From assembly GCA_017942005.1 (NCBI GenBank), contig JAGAVJ010000027.1, positions 1-64,000 on the forward strand: a DNA stretch of 64,000 bases. The letters are read 5' to 3'. Under the pieces are notes generated by a model. The model was given only the letters and a program-made list of their open reading frames with translations. It ran no database searches and was not told the DNA's origin. This document shows positions 8,642-17,550 of the stretch, in pieces. Made by a program: the position numbers and the translations under genes. The stretch's first letter is position 1. Each line of letters begins with the position of its first letter. The stretch is from Clostridia bacterium (GTDB taxonomy: Bacteria > Bacillota > Clostridia > Oscillospirales > CAG-272).

Positions 8642-9569
8642 ATCCCGCCATCTGATTCCCCTGTTGCCGATGTTCTCGTTTTTGTTTTTGATTTTATCGG
8701 ACTACATCGACACACTGCGTCCCACAAATTCCCGTGACGCCTATCTTTCCTTCGTTATTTTACAGCTTTTGGCGTTTGTTTTGCCTGCCATTTTCTTCTG
8801 TAAGGCAAAAGGGGAGAATTACATTTTCCGCCTGAAATTCCGATTGTTCGGACTGGAAAAAGCGGTCTTTCTGATTTTTGCTGTTCTTGTTATGGTAACC
8901 TCCGTAACCGCAGTGGAGCTGCTTCTGCGCAACTTCGGCATCACAGACGGTATTTATGCACACAGTGAGTACATGATTTACGGGCACCCCTTGCCGCAGG
9001 TAGGACAAAATGTCTACGATTCCCTCTATACCATGATCGTCTTTGCCATTCTTCCGGCACTGACAGAGGAATTTTTATTCCGCTCTGTACTGTATACGGA
9101 ATATGAGTCGCTCGGCGCTCCGGCGACCATTATATTAACTGCGCTTTTGTACAGTCTCTTTGATAAAAGCGCCGTTGCATTTATCCCGTCGTTTTTCGGC
9201 GGACTGCTGCTTGGCTTTTCTGTTTATGTTACACAGTCGGTCTTTGCACCGCTGATTATCCATATCTTTTATAATCTCTACAGTCTCTTTTTTGAAGAAT
9301 ACATCTGGGCATTTATCGCAAAACCGGAGAATGAGATTTTCTTTATTTTCATTTTAATCACACTGCTGCTCATTTCCGCCGTTATGATGCTGTCCCAGGC
9401 AGAGCGCGTCCTCTACGATAAAGGCATCCGTGGAGAACCGCTGCCGCGTTACCTCGACCAAAAAACAGGAAAAATCCCGCATGCGTTCAAAAGCTTTCTT
9501 CTTGCACTCTTTTCCCCTGCATACATCGGATGCTTTGTTCTGTTTTTTTTATGCGTTGTACGTATGTGA
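8631..9569 (+). CDS. CPBP family intramembrane metalloprotease
   Basis: Polytopic membrane protein (312 residues) of the CAAX-protease/bacteriocin-processing (Abi) family. The glutamate motif EEFLFR (EExxxR) lies near residue 145 and is followed by a second conserved region FGGLLLGFSVYVTQSVFAPLIIHIFYNL, whose His and Asn are the expected metal-site residues. Seven or eight hydrophobic segments are visible. An AAAAGGAG SD sits inside the preceding gene. The substrate cannot be inferred; family members include prenyl-protein proteases and bacteriocin immunity factors. Confidence 0.85.
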   Translation: MQNKSRHLIPLLPMFSFLFLILSDYIDTLRPTNSRDAYLSFVILQLLAFVLPAIFFCKAKGENYIFRLKFRLFGLEKAVFLIFAVLVMVTSVTAVELLLRNFGITDGIYAHSEYMIYGHPLPQVGQNVYDSLYTMIVFAILPALTEEFLFRSVLYTEYESLGAPATIILTALLYSLFDKSAVAFIPSFFGGLLLGFSVYVTQSVFAPLIIHIFYNLYSLFFEEYIWAFIAKPENEIFFIFILITLLLISAVMMLSQAERVLYDKGIRGEPLPRYLDQKTGKIPHAFKSFLLALFSPAYIGCFVLFFLCVVRM

Positions 9570-9691
9570 TCGCGACAAACGTTATTCTTTAAAAAATTGG
9601 GATACCCCCAAAAATGGACCTTGATTTGATACCTGATATTCCCGCCATCTGCATATCGTGCGGAGATATCCAGCACATGGAAAGGATCATA

Positions 9692-11368
9692 ATGGACGAT
9701 AAAAACAACACCTTTACATTAGACGAACTGACACCCGAGGAAAAGCGGCGGATCATCGCCGCATTGAGCATGGGAAAGCTGTCTGAGGAAGAAAAGCAGC
9801 AGTTTCGTGATGCCTGCGCCCGCAGCCAATTGACAGAAGCGGAGCGTATGCAGATCAAGCGTGCCTTTTCCCTCTCCCGCTTAACCGATGAAGAACGCCG
9901 TGCACTGATCGCACGCAAACAGCAGCAATCCCAAACGCAGACACAAATGTCTTTTGCTGCTTCAAGTCCAAATGCGCAGACTGCGCCGCAGCAGAACACG
10001 CCGCACAAGGATGCAGCAGAGATGCACAACGCGGTATCACAGCAGCATCCGGCTGCACCGCCGCATACAGAAATACCGACGGCAGCTGTCCTGGTCCAGC
10101 GACCCACGGCTGCACCGCAAAATCACACAGATGCAAATGATGCGACCCGCTCTGTTTCTACAGCCTCCATTCAAAAGCAGGCAGAAAGGCAGCACCAAAA
10201 CAACACTGCGACACAGGCTGCCATTGCGGCGAACAAGATACATGATATCACGCCGCAGCGTGTGAGAAAAAAAGAAAAGGACATAGGCGACAAGGAGTAT
10301 GACGAAGAAACGGATCATACCGCGATCACTTCTCTGCTCAAAGGAATTGTCTATATCGTCTCTGTGCTGGTCATTTCGATATTCGCCTCATGGGCCGTCA
10401 TTGAAGTGGGAAACGACGTATTTGCTTTTGTCAAGGACGATGAAGTGGTTTCCGTCGTCATTGAAGAAGACATGACCGCAAAAGATGTGGCGCAGATGTT
10501 ATACAAAAACGGTATTATCAAATACCCGACCATGTATGAGCTGTACGTCCGTTTGAAAAAGGAATCCACCGACTATCTTGTCGGCGAATATGAAATTTCA
10601 CCGTCCATGAATTACGGTGATATCAATGATACCTTTACGTATATCGCCAACACCAGGGAGCAGGTAGTCATCACCATTCCTGAAGGATATACCGTTGATC
10701 AGATCATTGATTTGATGCTGAAAAACGGCATTGGCACACGCGAAGGGTTTGTAGACGCAATCAATAACTATGAATTCACCGATTTCCGTTTCTTAGAAGA
10801 AATGAAAACGCTTGACCCGGATCGCAAATACCGACTGGAAGGATATCTTTTCCCGGATACCTACTATTTCTTCAAGGATTCCTCTGAGGTTGCAGTGATT
10901 TACAAATTCCTTCAAAACTTCGATAAAAAAATCACGGATGCGTATTATGAGCGCGCCGCACAGCTTGGTATGTCCATCGACGAAATCATCACCCTTTCCT
11001 CGATGATACAGGCAGAAGGTCTTTCCCTTACAGACTTTGAAAACATTTCTTCCGTTTTCCACAACCGTCTGAACAATCCGCGGTTGTTCCCGCAGCTGCA
11101 ATCTGACGCAACCCTGCAATATATCCTTGACAAGCGCAAGGTATCTCTGACCGCCTCCGATCTCTTGATCGATTCCAAGTACAATTCCTATCTGTATGCA
11201 GGTCTGCCGCCCGGCGCCATCTGCAATCCCGGTATGGATGCCATCAACTGTGCGCTTTATCCGGCAGAAACCGACTATTACTACTTCCTTGCAGACGGAA
11301 AAGGCAACACGTACTTCTCAAAGACCAACGAAGAGCATGAAGCGCTGAAAAAAGAATATTTGCAGTAA
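9692..11368 (+). CDS. mltG: Endolytic transglycosylase MltG (YceG-like) with long N-terminal cytoplasmic region
   Basis: Cleaves nascent peptidoglycan strands in the outer leaflet of the membrane and so sets glycan length. The start at 9692 has GAAAGGA 5 nt upstream; an in-frame ATG at 9614 has no SD. The 558-residue product has about 215 cytoplasmic residues (three short EExR-type helical repeats such as LTPEEKRRIIAAL, then a Gln/Ala-rich stretch) and one membrane helix at about 216-240. A LysM-like part (TIPEGYTVDQIIDLM) and the catalytic domain follow, with EGYLFPDTYYF, SMIQAEG (Glu near 442) and NSYLYAGLPPGAICNPG. The N-terminal region is much longer than in E. coli MltG. Confidence 0.93.
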   Translation: MDDKNNTFTLDELTPEEKRRIIAALSMGKLSEEEKQQFRDACARSQLTEAERMQIKRAFSLSRLTDEERRALIARKQQQSQTQTQMSFAASSPNAQTAPQQNTPHKDAAEMHNAVSQQHPAAPPHTEIPTAAVLVQRPTAAPQNHTDANDATRSVSTASIQKQAERQHQNNTATQAAIAANKIHDITPQRVRKKEKDIGDKEYDEETDHTAITSLLKGIVYIVSVLVISIFASWAVIEVGNDVFAFVKDDEVVSVVIEEDMTAKDVAQMLYKNGIIKYPTMYELYVRLKKESTDYLVGEYEISPSMNYGDINDTFTYIANTREQVVITIPEGYTVDQIIDLMLKNGIGTREGFVDAINNYEFTDFRFLEEMKTLDPDRKYRLEGYLFPDTYYFFKDSSEVAVIYKFLQNFDKKITDAYYERAAQLGMSIDEIITLSSMIQAEGLSLTDFENISSVFHNRLNNPRLFPQLQSDATLQYILDKRKVSLTASDLLIDSKYNSYLYAGLPPGAICNPGMDAINCALYPAETDYYYFLADGKGNTYFSKTNEEHEALKKEYLQ

Positions 11369-11399
11369 TGCAATACCGTTTCACCGAAAGGATTTTCTC

Positions 11400-12239
11400 A
11401 TGAAATCTCTGTTTGACCGTACAAAAATTTATCAATATCATACCGCACCGGATACGGTTATCGATTTGGAGCATGCCGACGGCATTGTCATCCATGCAAG
11501 GGAACGTTTTGGTGAGCTGGTTCTCGTCTATCCGGATTCAAAATCGCAGGTGCTGATTTCTTCATCCGCTGATCAGCCTGCCACCGCAGATTCTGCGGGT
11601 GCAGATGCTGCGGGTGCAGATGCTGCGAGTGCAAATGCTGCGAGTGCAGCGTCTGAGGCGGCAGCGCCTTCAGCAAAAGCAACCGAAGAACCGCATACAC
11701 AAGAGAAAGAAACGGCGAAGCCTGTAAAGCCTGTGCCGCTCACACTGGACAGTTTCCTCTCTCAGCACAAGGCAGACACACTTGACATTCTTCTGATTTT
11801 AGACTGTTCTCTGGATGCATCCGGTATCAAAGCGCTTTTGCTCACAGCAAAACGGCAGGAAATGACAGAACGGCTGCTGGTTGCTTCAAAATACCATAAA
11901 ACCCTGGATGCGCTGTATAAAGAGGAACCCTCCATCCGTATTTCACCGTTATGTGAAGAGCAGCTGGTGCGTCCGTGGATTTACGCAGCGTATCTTGGGG
12001 CGGAGGTACTTTGTCTGAATGCACGCGATATTTTAATCGATGCAGACCCCTATGGCAGTGAAATCGTCGACCGTGCGCACAACAACAGCGTCATGATCTA
12101 CGCCGTATGTTCCACAAGTATACCGGCACATGAAATGGCACAAGCAGAGGACGTCCATACGCTGCGTGCTTTAGCCGGGGTTGGATGCGACGCGGTTTTA
12201 ACACATAATCCCGCGCTTGCATATTCCGCCGTTCGGTAA
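11400..12239 (+). CDS. Degenerate GDPD-like TIM-barrel protein, probably non-catalytic
   Basis: I read this 279-residue protein as a worn glycerophosphodiester phosphodiesterase fold. HADGIVIHARERFGELVLVYPD lines up with the family's GADxIExDV..TxDGxxVVxHD. LTLDSFLSQHK aligns with the TLxEvL helix, LDILLILDCSL with LxIEIK, and GVGCDAVLTHNPAL with the C-terminal GVDxIxTDxP. The N-terminal HRG is absent, the metal-ligand Glu and Asp are Val and His, and the His of HD is Pro, so phosphodiesterase activity looks unlikely. A low-complexity Ala-rich insert (about residues 60-110, from 15-bp DNA repeats) replaces the middle of the barrel. GAAAGGA precedes the ATG. It sits between mltG and a U32 gene, where many Clostridia carry other genes. 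Confidence 0.6.
   Translation: MKSLFDRTKIYQYHTAPDTVIDLEHADGIVIHARERFGELVLVYPDSKSQVLISSSADQPATADSAGADAAGADAASANAASAASEAAAPSAKATEEPHTQEKETAKPVKPVPLTLDSFLSQHKADTLDILLILDCSLDASGIKALLLTAKRQEMTERLLVASKYHKTLDALYKEEPSIRISPLCEEQLVRPWIYAAYLGAEVLCLNARDILIDADPYGSEIVDRAHNNSVMIYAVCSTSIPAHEMAQAEDVHTLRALAGVGCDAVLTHNPALAYSAVR
11586..11645 (+). repeat. Four 15-bp tandem repeats
   Basis: Four units of the form GCAGATGCTGCGGGT encode an Ala/Asp/Gly-rich spacer (ADAAG-like) inside the GDPD-like protein. Confidence 0.85.
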
Positions 12240-12348
12240 CGGTAAAGGCATCGCCGCCGCCTTCTTCACAACGCCATAATAGGAAAGGAAACCCCTGTGC
12301 TTATTCTGCTTGCATACAGAACCGGTACAGGGTATGGTTATCAACTTC

Positions 12349-13569
12349 ATGAACAACATCCCGGAACTTCTTTCTCCGGCAGGAAATTTTGAAAAACTGC
12401 GTGCTGCACTGCTTTATGGCGCAGATGCGGTCTATCTTGCCGGAAATATGTTCGGCATGCGTGCCGCAGCTGCAAATTTTACCGACGAAGAACTGTATGA
12501 AGCGGTCGCCTATACGCATGCGCGTCATAAAAAGCTGTATTTAACCTTGAATACCATGCCGCATGAATATGAATATGACGCATTGAAGGCATATCTCGGA
12601 CGCATCGCAGGCGCCGGCATTGATGCCTTTATTGTGGCGGATATCGGCGTTCTGGCAACGGTGAAGGAGCTTCTCCCGGATATGGAGATTCATATCTCCA
12701 CACAAACCAGCTGCGTCTCTTCTGCCGCAGCAAGGGCGTGGCATACCCTCGGCGCAAAACGGGTCGTGCTTGCCAGAGAACTGACATTGGAGGAAATTCT
12801 GCGTATACGCGATCAGATTCCAGATACCCTGGAACTCGAAGCTTTCATTCACGGCTCCATGTGTATTTCCTTCAGCGGACGCTGTCTGCTTTCCAATCAT
12901 TTTACCGGACGTGACGGCAACCGCGGTATGTGTGCGCAGCCCTGCCGCTGGAACTACACCATTTCGGAAGAAAAACGTCCGGAAATGCCGCTCCCGATTG
13001 AAGAAACGGAACACGGTACATTTATCATGAGCTCCAAAGACATGTGTATGATCGAACATATCCCGGAGCTGATGCAGTCCGGCATCAACAGCTTTAAAAT
13101 AGAGGGCCGCATGAAAAGCGCTTATTATACCGCTGTTGTCACCAATGCCTACCGTATGGCGATGGATCGTTATGCTGCCGCCCCTGCATCATATGAATAC
13201 GATCCGCTATGGCTGCGGGAACTGGAAAGTGTCAGCCACAGAGAATATGCCACCGGATACTACTTTGACCGTCCGATGGAAAATGCGCAGACCGTTACAC
13301 AAATGGGATATCTGCGTGAGAAGGCATATCTCGCCGTCGTTGACGACTATGATCCCGTGACCGGTATTGCACAGTTCATACAGCGCAACAAAGTGGTCAC
13401 AAATACCTATGCGGAGTTAATCTCCCCCGGTCACACCGGACGCGCTCTGCCCATTCACGATATGAAAAACGAAGTCGGAGAATCGATTGAAACGGCGCCG
13501 CACCCATTTATGCGATTTTCCATGCCTACACCATTTCCCGTATCCAAAGGCGATATCCTGCGTGCATGA
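12349..13569 (+). CDS. Peptidase U32 family protein (TrhP-like tRNA hydroxylation protein)
   Basis: The U32 family includes TrhP/YegQ-type proteins that hydroxylate U34 of tRNAs and collagenase-like proteases; the context and sequence favour the tRNA-modification type. The family N-terminus PELLSPAGNFEKLRAALLYGADAVYLA is intact, and the U32 signature region ELEAFIHGSMCISFSGRC is followed by further cysteines (GMCAQPC) that fit an iron-sulfur site. The C-terminal beta domain is present. The start is ambiguous (TTG 12310, ATG 12334, ATG 12349). I prefer 12349 because it gives the usual N-terminus. AGGAAAGGAA (12281-12290) is then separated from it by a possible CCCTGT/ACAGGG stem, a loose version of the SD-hairpin-start leader seen elsewhere in this window. 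Confidence 0.88.
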   Translation: MNNIPELLSPAGNFEKLRAALLYGADAVYLAGNMFGMRAAAANFTDEELYEAVAYTHARHKKLYLTLNTMPHEYEYDALKAYLGRIAGAGIDAFIVADIGVLATVKELLPDMEIHISTQTSCVSSAAARAWHTLGAKRVVLARELTLEEILRIRDQIPDTLELEAFIHGSMCISFSGRCLLSNHFTGRDGNRGMCAQPCRWNYTISEEKRPEMPLPIEETEHGTFIMSSKDMCMIEHIPELMQSGINSFKIEGRMKSAYYTAVVTNAYRMAMDRYAAAPASYEYDPLWLRELESVSHREYATGYYFDRPMENAQTVTQMGYLREKAYLAVVDDYDPVTGIAQFIQRNKVVTNTYAELISPGHTGRALPIHDMKNEVGESIETAPHPFMRFSMPTPFPVSKGDILRA

Positions 13570-13625
13570 TGGAATTCCTTTATGCAGCAGTCCCTCCAAT
13601 CTATAATCTCCCTCCTGCCCTTGCT

Positions 13626-13666
13626 TGCAGACTGTGCAAATGTTTTTGCACCAGTCTGCATTTTTT
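13626..13666 (+). terminator. Rho-independent terminator after the U32 gene
   Basis: TGCAGACTG (13626-13634) pairs with CAGTCTGCA (13652-13660), with an inner TGCAAA/TTTGCA stem, followed by six T. Confidence 0.9.
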
Positions 13667-13697
13667 ATAGAATAAAACTGGTTTTCTGCAATATTTC

Positions 13698-13726
13698 TTG
13701 ACATTCTCTCTAATGTGTGCTATAAT
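13698..13726 (+). promoter_or_regulatory. SigA-type promoter of solute-binding lipoprotein 2
   Basis: Consensus TTGACA (13698-13703) and TATAAT (13721-13726) are separated by 17 nt, 75 nt before the start codon. Confidence 0.93.
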
Positions 13727-13800
13727 AAAGATACATTTCACATAAACGTCACAACAATACTGCAATATGCATCAAAACAAATCAGAGGAGGAACATATCC

Positions 13801-15285
13801 ATGTCCCAGAAAATGCGCATTTGCTCGATTATTTTAACACTTGCCGCCATCGGCGCAGCGATTACGGCCTGCGGCGGAACCACCGCAAAAGAAGACAATC
13901 AGACGACCCCTGACACAACTGCAAGCACAGGTGAAACGACTGCTGCCGAAACCATCGAAATCATGCCTGAACTGCCCAAAAAGGACTACGGCGGTCGTAC
14001 CTTTACGTTTTTAACCTCGAATGAAAATGACGACAATGGCGTTGACTGGGTCACAAAGGATATCTATGCGCCAGAGGAAACCGGCGATATCATCACCGAT
14101 GCGGTATATCAGCGCAACCGTTGGCTGGAGGAAGAATTCAATATCAAAATTGCAGAGTACCAGTGCGTCACAATGACAGAAACCAAAAAGGCCGTTACCT
14201 CCGGTGTAACCGATTACGATGCTGTTATGACCGGTATTGCAAACGGCTGTAATATGGGTGCCCAAAATTATATTCTCGACTTACAGACGCTTCCCTATTT
14301 GAATCTGAAAGCAGCCTGGTGGGACCAGGGTCTTACAAAGGATACCTCTATTGCCGGCAGAACGTATATTGCAACCGGCGATATCACCATTGTCGACAAT
14401 GACGCAACTGCGGTTCTGATGTTCAATAAGCAGATGGCTGCCAATCTTGACTATGATTTCTATGACATGGTACGAAACAACACCTGGGATTTGGCAACGA
14501 TGTACAGCTGTGCAAAATCGGCTGTCAAGGACTTGAACGGTGACGGCAAAATGGAAGGACCGAACGACCAATTTGGTCTTGCAACCGCAGACTGGTCCGG
14601 CAACTGTTATATGTACTGCTCCGGGCTCAGCTTATCCGCAAAGGACAGCGAAGGATTTCCGGTTCTCAAAACAGATACCAACCTTTTGACAGAGGTTGTT
14701 ACCGCCGCTGGTGAAATGATTTCCGACAAAGAGGTCACCGTCCGAAGCGGTCAAAACGGTATTACTTCTTCCGACGAGCTGCGATATGTCTTTGAAGAAG
14801 GACGTGCGCTGTTCTTTGGTGAGGTTATGGCATGCGTCACCCGTATGCGTGAATCAGAAACCGATTTCGGCGTAATTCCGTTCCCGAAATATGATCTTGC
14901 ACAAGACGGCTATCATCATATCGCACATTCCACTGCATGTAAGGGCGTCTGCGTTCCCACCACCCAGAATGACCTTGAAATGACCGGTATCATCCTGGAA
15001 GCCATGGCTGCAAAGTCCCTTTATACGGTCACAGATGCTTATTACGATAAATCTCTGACCTATAAATTCATGCGTGATGAAGAATCTGCTGAAATGCTGA
15101 ACATTATACTCTCCACGCGCAGCTATGATCTTGCATACATTTACAACTGGGGCAATCTATACTCTGGTATTATCGATTTGATCAATACCGGCAAAGATAA
15201 CGTCGCTTCCACATGGGATAAGCGCAAGAAAACTGCGGAAAAGGCAATGCAGAAAACCATTGACGCCTATAAAGAAAACGAATAA
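13801..15285 (+). CDS. Extracellular solute-binding lipoprotein (paralog 2 of 6)
   Basis: Lipoprotein signal with cysteine near residue 21 (AAITAC) and a Thr-rich spacer, then the family landmarks: DYGGRTFTFL, NRWLEEEFNI, AAWWDQ, a calcium-loop-like DLNGDGKMEG near residue 245, FGVIPFPKYD and RDEESAEMLNIILSTRSYD. Expected role: binding of a sugar oligomer or glycoside at the cell surface for import by an ABC system encoded elsewhere. The consensus promoter and the strong GAGGAGGAA SD suggest high expression. It is a single-gene transcript bounded by a terminator on each side. It is closer to lipoprotein 1 than to the cluster at 18.7-25.1 kb. Confidence 0.85.
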   Translation: MSQKMRICSIILTLAAIGAAITACGGTTAKEDNQTTPDTTASTGETTAAETIEIMPELPKKDYGGRTFTFLTSNENDDNGVDWVTKDIYAPEETGDIITDAVYQRNRWLEEEFNIKIAEYQCVTMTETKKAVTSGVTDYDAVMTGIANGCNMGAQNYILDLQTLPYLNLKAAWWDQGLTKDTSIAGRTYIATGDITIVDNDATAVLMFNKQMAANLDYDFYDMVRNNTWDLATMYSCAKSAVKDLNGDGKMEGPNDQFGLATADWSGNCYMYCSGLSLSAKDSEGFPVLKTDTNLLTEVVTAAGEMISDKEVTVRSGQNGITSSDELRYVFEEGRALFFGEVMACVTRMRESETDFGVIPFPKYDLAQDGYHHIAHSTACKGVCVPTTQNDLEMTGIILEAMAAKSLYTVTDAYYDKSLTYKFMRDEESAEMLNIILSTRSYDLAYIYNWGNLYSGIIDLINTGKDNVASTWDKRKKTAEKAMQKTIDAYKENE

Positions 15286-15306
15286 AAGAATCCTTTTTCG
15301 TACCAA

Positions 15307-15336
15307 AACTGCCGGACAATGCTCCGGCAGTTTTTT
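15307..15336 (+). terminator. Rho-independent terminator after lipoprotein 2
   Basis: AACTGCCGGA (15307-15316) pairs with TCCGGCAGTT (15323-15332) around a 6-nt loop, and a T-run overlaps the end. Confidence 0.92.
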
Positions 15337-15361
15337 ATAAATGTAAGTTCGATGAATTTTA

Positions 15362-15534
15362 TGGGGAAAACTTTTTTGAAAAAAAGATTTTCCCTAAACC
15401 CCATTCAAAAAACTTTAAACGAGGTAGCTTAACAAAAATTTGTATATTTTTTGTTAGTTTTACAGGATATTTTGTCCCATAAAAGTTTTTGCGGTGGAGT
15501 TTGAGGAGGTGCTTTTTTCAAAAAGCATCTCCTC
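15362..15534. repeat. Intergenic A/T-core palindromes, including inverted repeat B
   Basis: Two palindromes lie between convergent genes. One at 15362-15395 has GGGAAAA/TTTTCCC arms. The other at 15503-15534 is GAGGAGGTGC, a T6-C-A5 core, then GCATCTCCTC. The second plus its left flank (AAAGTTTTTGCGGTGGAGTT) is the reverse complement of repeat B at 29596 and 36449. Either could act as a bidirectional terminator. Confidence 0.7.
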
Positions 15535-15549
15535 ATCGTGCCCCCATGA

Positions 15550-17517
15550 TCATTGCTCTTTGTAATAAGCGATCAACCGCAGAAATGCACTTCCGTACTT
15601 TTGCGCTTTGACCTCCCCAACGCCGGAAACTGACAGAAATTCCTCCGTGTTCTGCGGAAGCTTTCTGCACATGTCTGCAAGCGTGGCATCGGAAAAAATG
15701 ACATACGCGGGTACTTTTTCCTGTCGGGCAAGCGACATGCGCAGTACACGCAGCGCCTGCATAAGCGGTGAATCCGGGACACCTGCCGCCGCATCTCTCT
15801 GCTTTTTCCGTGTTCCTCTGCCGTTTTCGTCGGCAGCGCTTTTGCCGCCGCCGTCCTGCACGCTTCCCCGTGGATGGGTACCATCAGCATAGCGGCTTCC
15901 CCTGTGTCCCGGCATCTTTCCAAGCATTTTATTTTCCGTCGGCTCCGGCATGCGCAGGAGAAACTGCGCATCTGTACGGCTCCCGTCCTCCGTGCTTTGC
16001 AGCAGTGCCATTCCCGCCGGCGTAATGCGCAGAACCGGATATGGATCTCCCTCTGTCACAAGATAACCGGCATCGCACAATCCAACAATCAGACGCCGCA
16101 AATCGTCCTTGGAATTCCGCATACTGCCATAATAGGGCAGTTCTGCAAAGGAATGCGCTTTGACACGTTCACTTGCCGTACCGCACAGTACATCCATCAA
16201 AAGTGTCTGACCGTACCGCTGTCCCATATGCTGAATACAAGAAAGAATCGTATGCGCTTCTTTTGTGCAGTCACGCTCCGCCCATTGATTTCTCGTTTTG
16301 CAGACAGAACAGTTTCCGCAGTCGTTTTGTGCCGATTCTCCAAAGTATTGCAGCAGCGTCTTCCGCAGACAGCGGTCTGCACGGCAGTATGCAGTCATCG
16401 CCTTTAACCGCATATATTCTTTTTCCTTGATCTGCTCCTGTACGGCTTCTTCGATTTCCGGATTGGGTTCTCCGTTTTCAATCAGAAATTTCGCAATGCG
16501 GACATCCTGCATCGAAAACAGCAGAATACAGGAAGCGCCTGAACCGTCGCGTCCCGCACGTCCTGCCTCCTGATAATAGCTCTCCATATTTTTGGGCATC
16601 TGATAATGAATGACATAGGAAACATCGGATTTGTCAATTCCCATTCCAAACGCATTGGTCGCTACCATGATCTGCTTTTCATCATAAACGAATGCCTCCT
16701 GATTCTGCATCCGTTCCTCTTCCGTTAGTCCTGCATGATATCGTGTGGCATTGTATCCGTTTTCACATAAAAAGGAACAGACTTCTTCCACCGATTTTCG
16801 TGTGGCACAGTATACAATACCGGAACGTTCTCCTTGTTTGGAAAGAATCGAGAGCAGTGCATCATTTTTATTTTCCGGCTGTATCACACCAAAATAGAGG
16901 TTTGGGCGGTCAAAGCCTGTTGTCATACGAAACGGTTCACAAAGCCCAAGCAGCCGCACGATATCGTCCCGGACAGTATCTGTCGCCGTCGCCGTAAACG
17001 CCCCGACCACCGGGCGTTCTCTTTCTGCCAGAATCCGGATAAATTCTGCAATTTTCAGATAGCTCGGTCGGAAATCCTGTCCCCATTGAGAGATACAGTG
17101 TGCTTCGTCCACGGCGACCAAGGATATGTGTATCGATTTACACGCAGAAAGAAACGACGGTGTCAGAAGACGTTCCGGCGCCACATAGATGAGCTTATAC
17201 CGCCCCTCCACAAGCCGTTTCAATACCGTATTGCACTGTCCCGGCGTCAATGCACTGTTCAGATAAGCCGCCAGAACGCCCGCATTGACAAGCGCTTTCA
17301 CCTGATCGCACATCAGGGAGATCAACGGCGAAACAATGACCGTAATCCCGGGAAACAACAGCGCCGGTATCTGATAGCACATCGATTTTCCGGCACCGGT
17401 AGGCATCACACCAAGCACATCTGTACCTTGGAGCAAATGGTCAATCAGCGTCTCCTGACCGCCGCGAAATGTGTCATGACCAAAATACTGCTTTAAGATA
17501 CGGTGTTTGTCATCCAT
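15550..17517 (-). CDS. recQ: ATP-dependent DNA helicase RecQ
   Basis: 3'-5' helicase acting in recombination and fork repair in the cytoplasm. The 655-residue product has the superfamily 2 motifs in order: FRGGQETLI, Walker A PTGAGKS (near residue 40), DEAHCISQWGQDFRPSY, FTATAT, and QEAGRAGRDG. It continues with the zinc-binding RecQ-C-terminal part (YCRADRCLR..CGNCSVC), a winged helix and a C-terminal HRDC domain (about residues 585-655, ending LSVSGVGEVKAQKYG). A low-complexity, Gly/Arg-rich spacer of about 60 residues precedes the HRDC domain. SD GAGAGG. It follows the AAA ATPase gene after 33 nt on the same strand, so both probably use the promoter at 18521. Confidence 0.96.
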   Translation of the reverse strand: MDDKHRILKQYFGHDTFRGGQETLIDHLLQGTDVLGVMPTGAGKSMCYQIPALLFPGITVIVSPLISLMCDQVKALVNAGVLAAYLNSALTPGQCNTVLKRLVEGRYKLIYVAPERLLTPSFLSACKSIHISLVAVDEAHCISQWGQDFRPSYLKIAEFIRILAERERPVVGAFTATATDTVRDDIVRLLGLCEPFRMTTGFDRPNLYFGVIQPENKNDALLSILSKQGERSGIVYCATRKSVEEVCSFLCENGYNATRYHAGLTEEERMQNQEAFVYDEKQIMVATNAFGMGIDKSDVSYVIHYQMPKNMESYYQEAGRAGRDGSGASCILLFSMQDVRIAKFLIENGEPNPEIEEAVQEQIKEKEYMRLKAMTAYCRADRCLRKTLLQYFGESAQNDCGNCSVCKTRNQWAERDCTKEAHTILSCIQHMGQRYGQTLLMDVLCGTASERVKAHSFAELPYYGSMRNSKDDLRRLIVGLCDAGYLVTEGDPYPVLRITPAGMALLQSTEDGSRTDAQFLLRMPEPTENKMLGKMPGHRGSRYADGTHPRGSVQDGGGKSAADENGRGTRKKQRDAAAGVPDSPLMQALRVLRMSLARQEKVPAYVIFSDATLADMCRKLPQNTEEFLSVSGVGEVKAQKYGSAFLRLIAYYKEQ

Positions 17518-17550
17518 GCAAAATGCCTCTCTTCTTGTATGTGTATCGTT

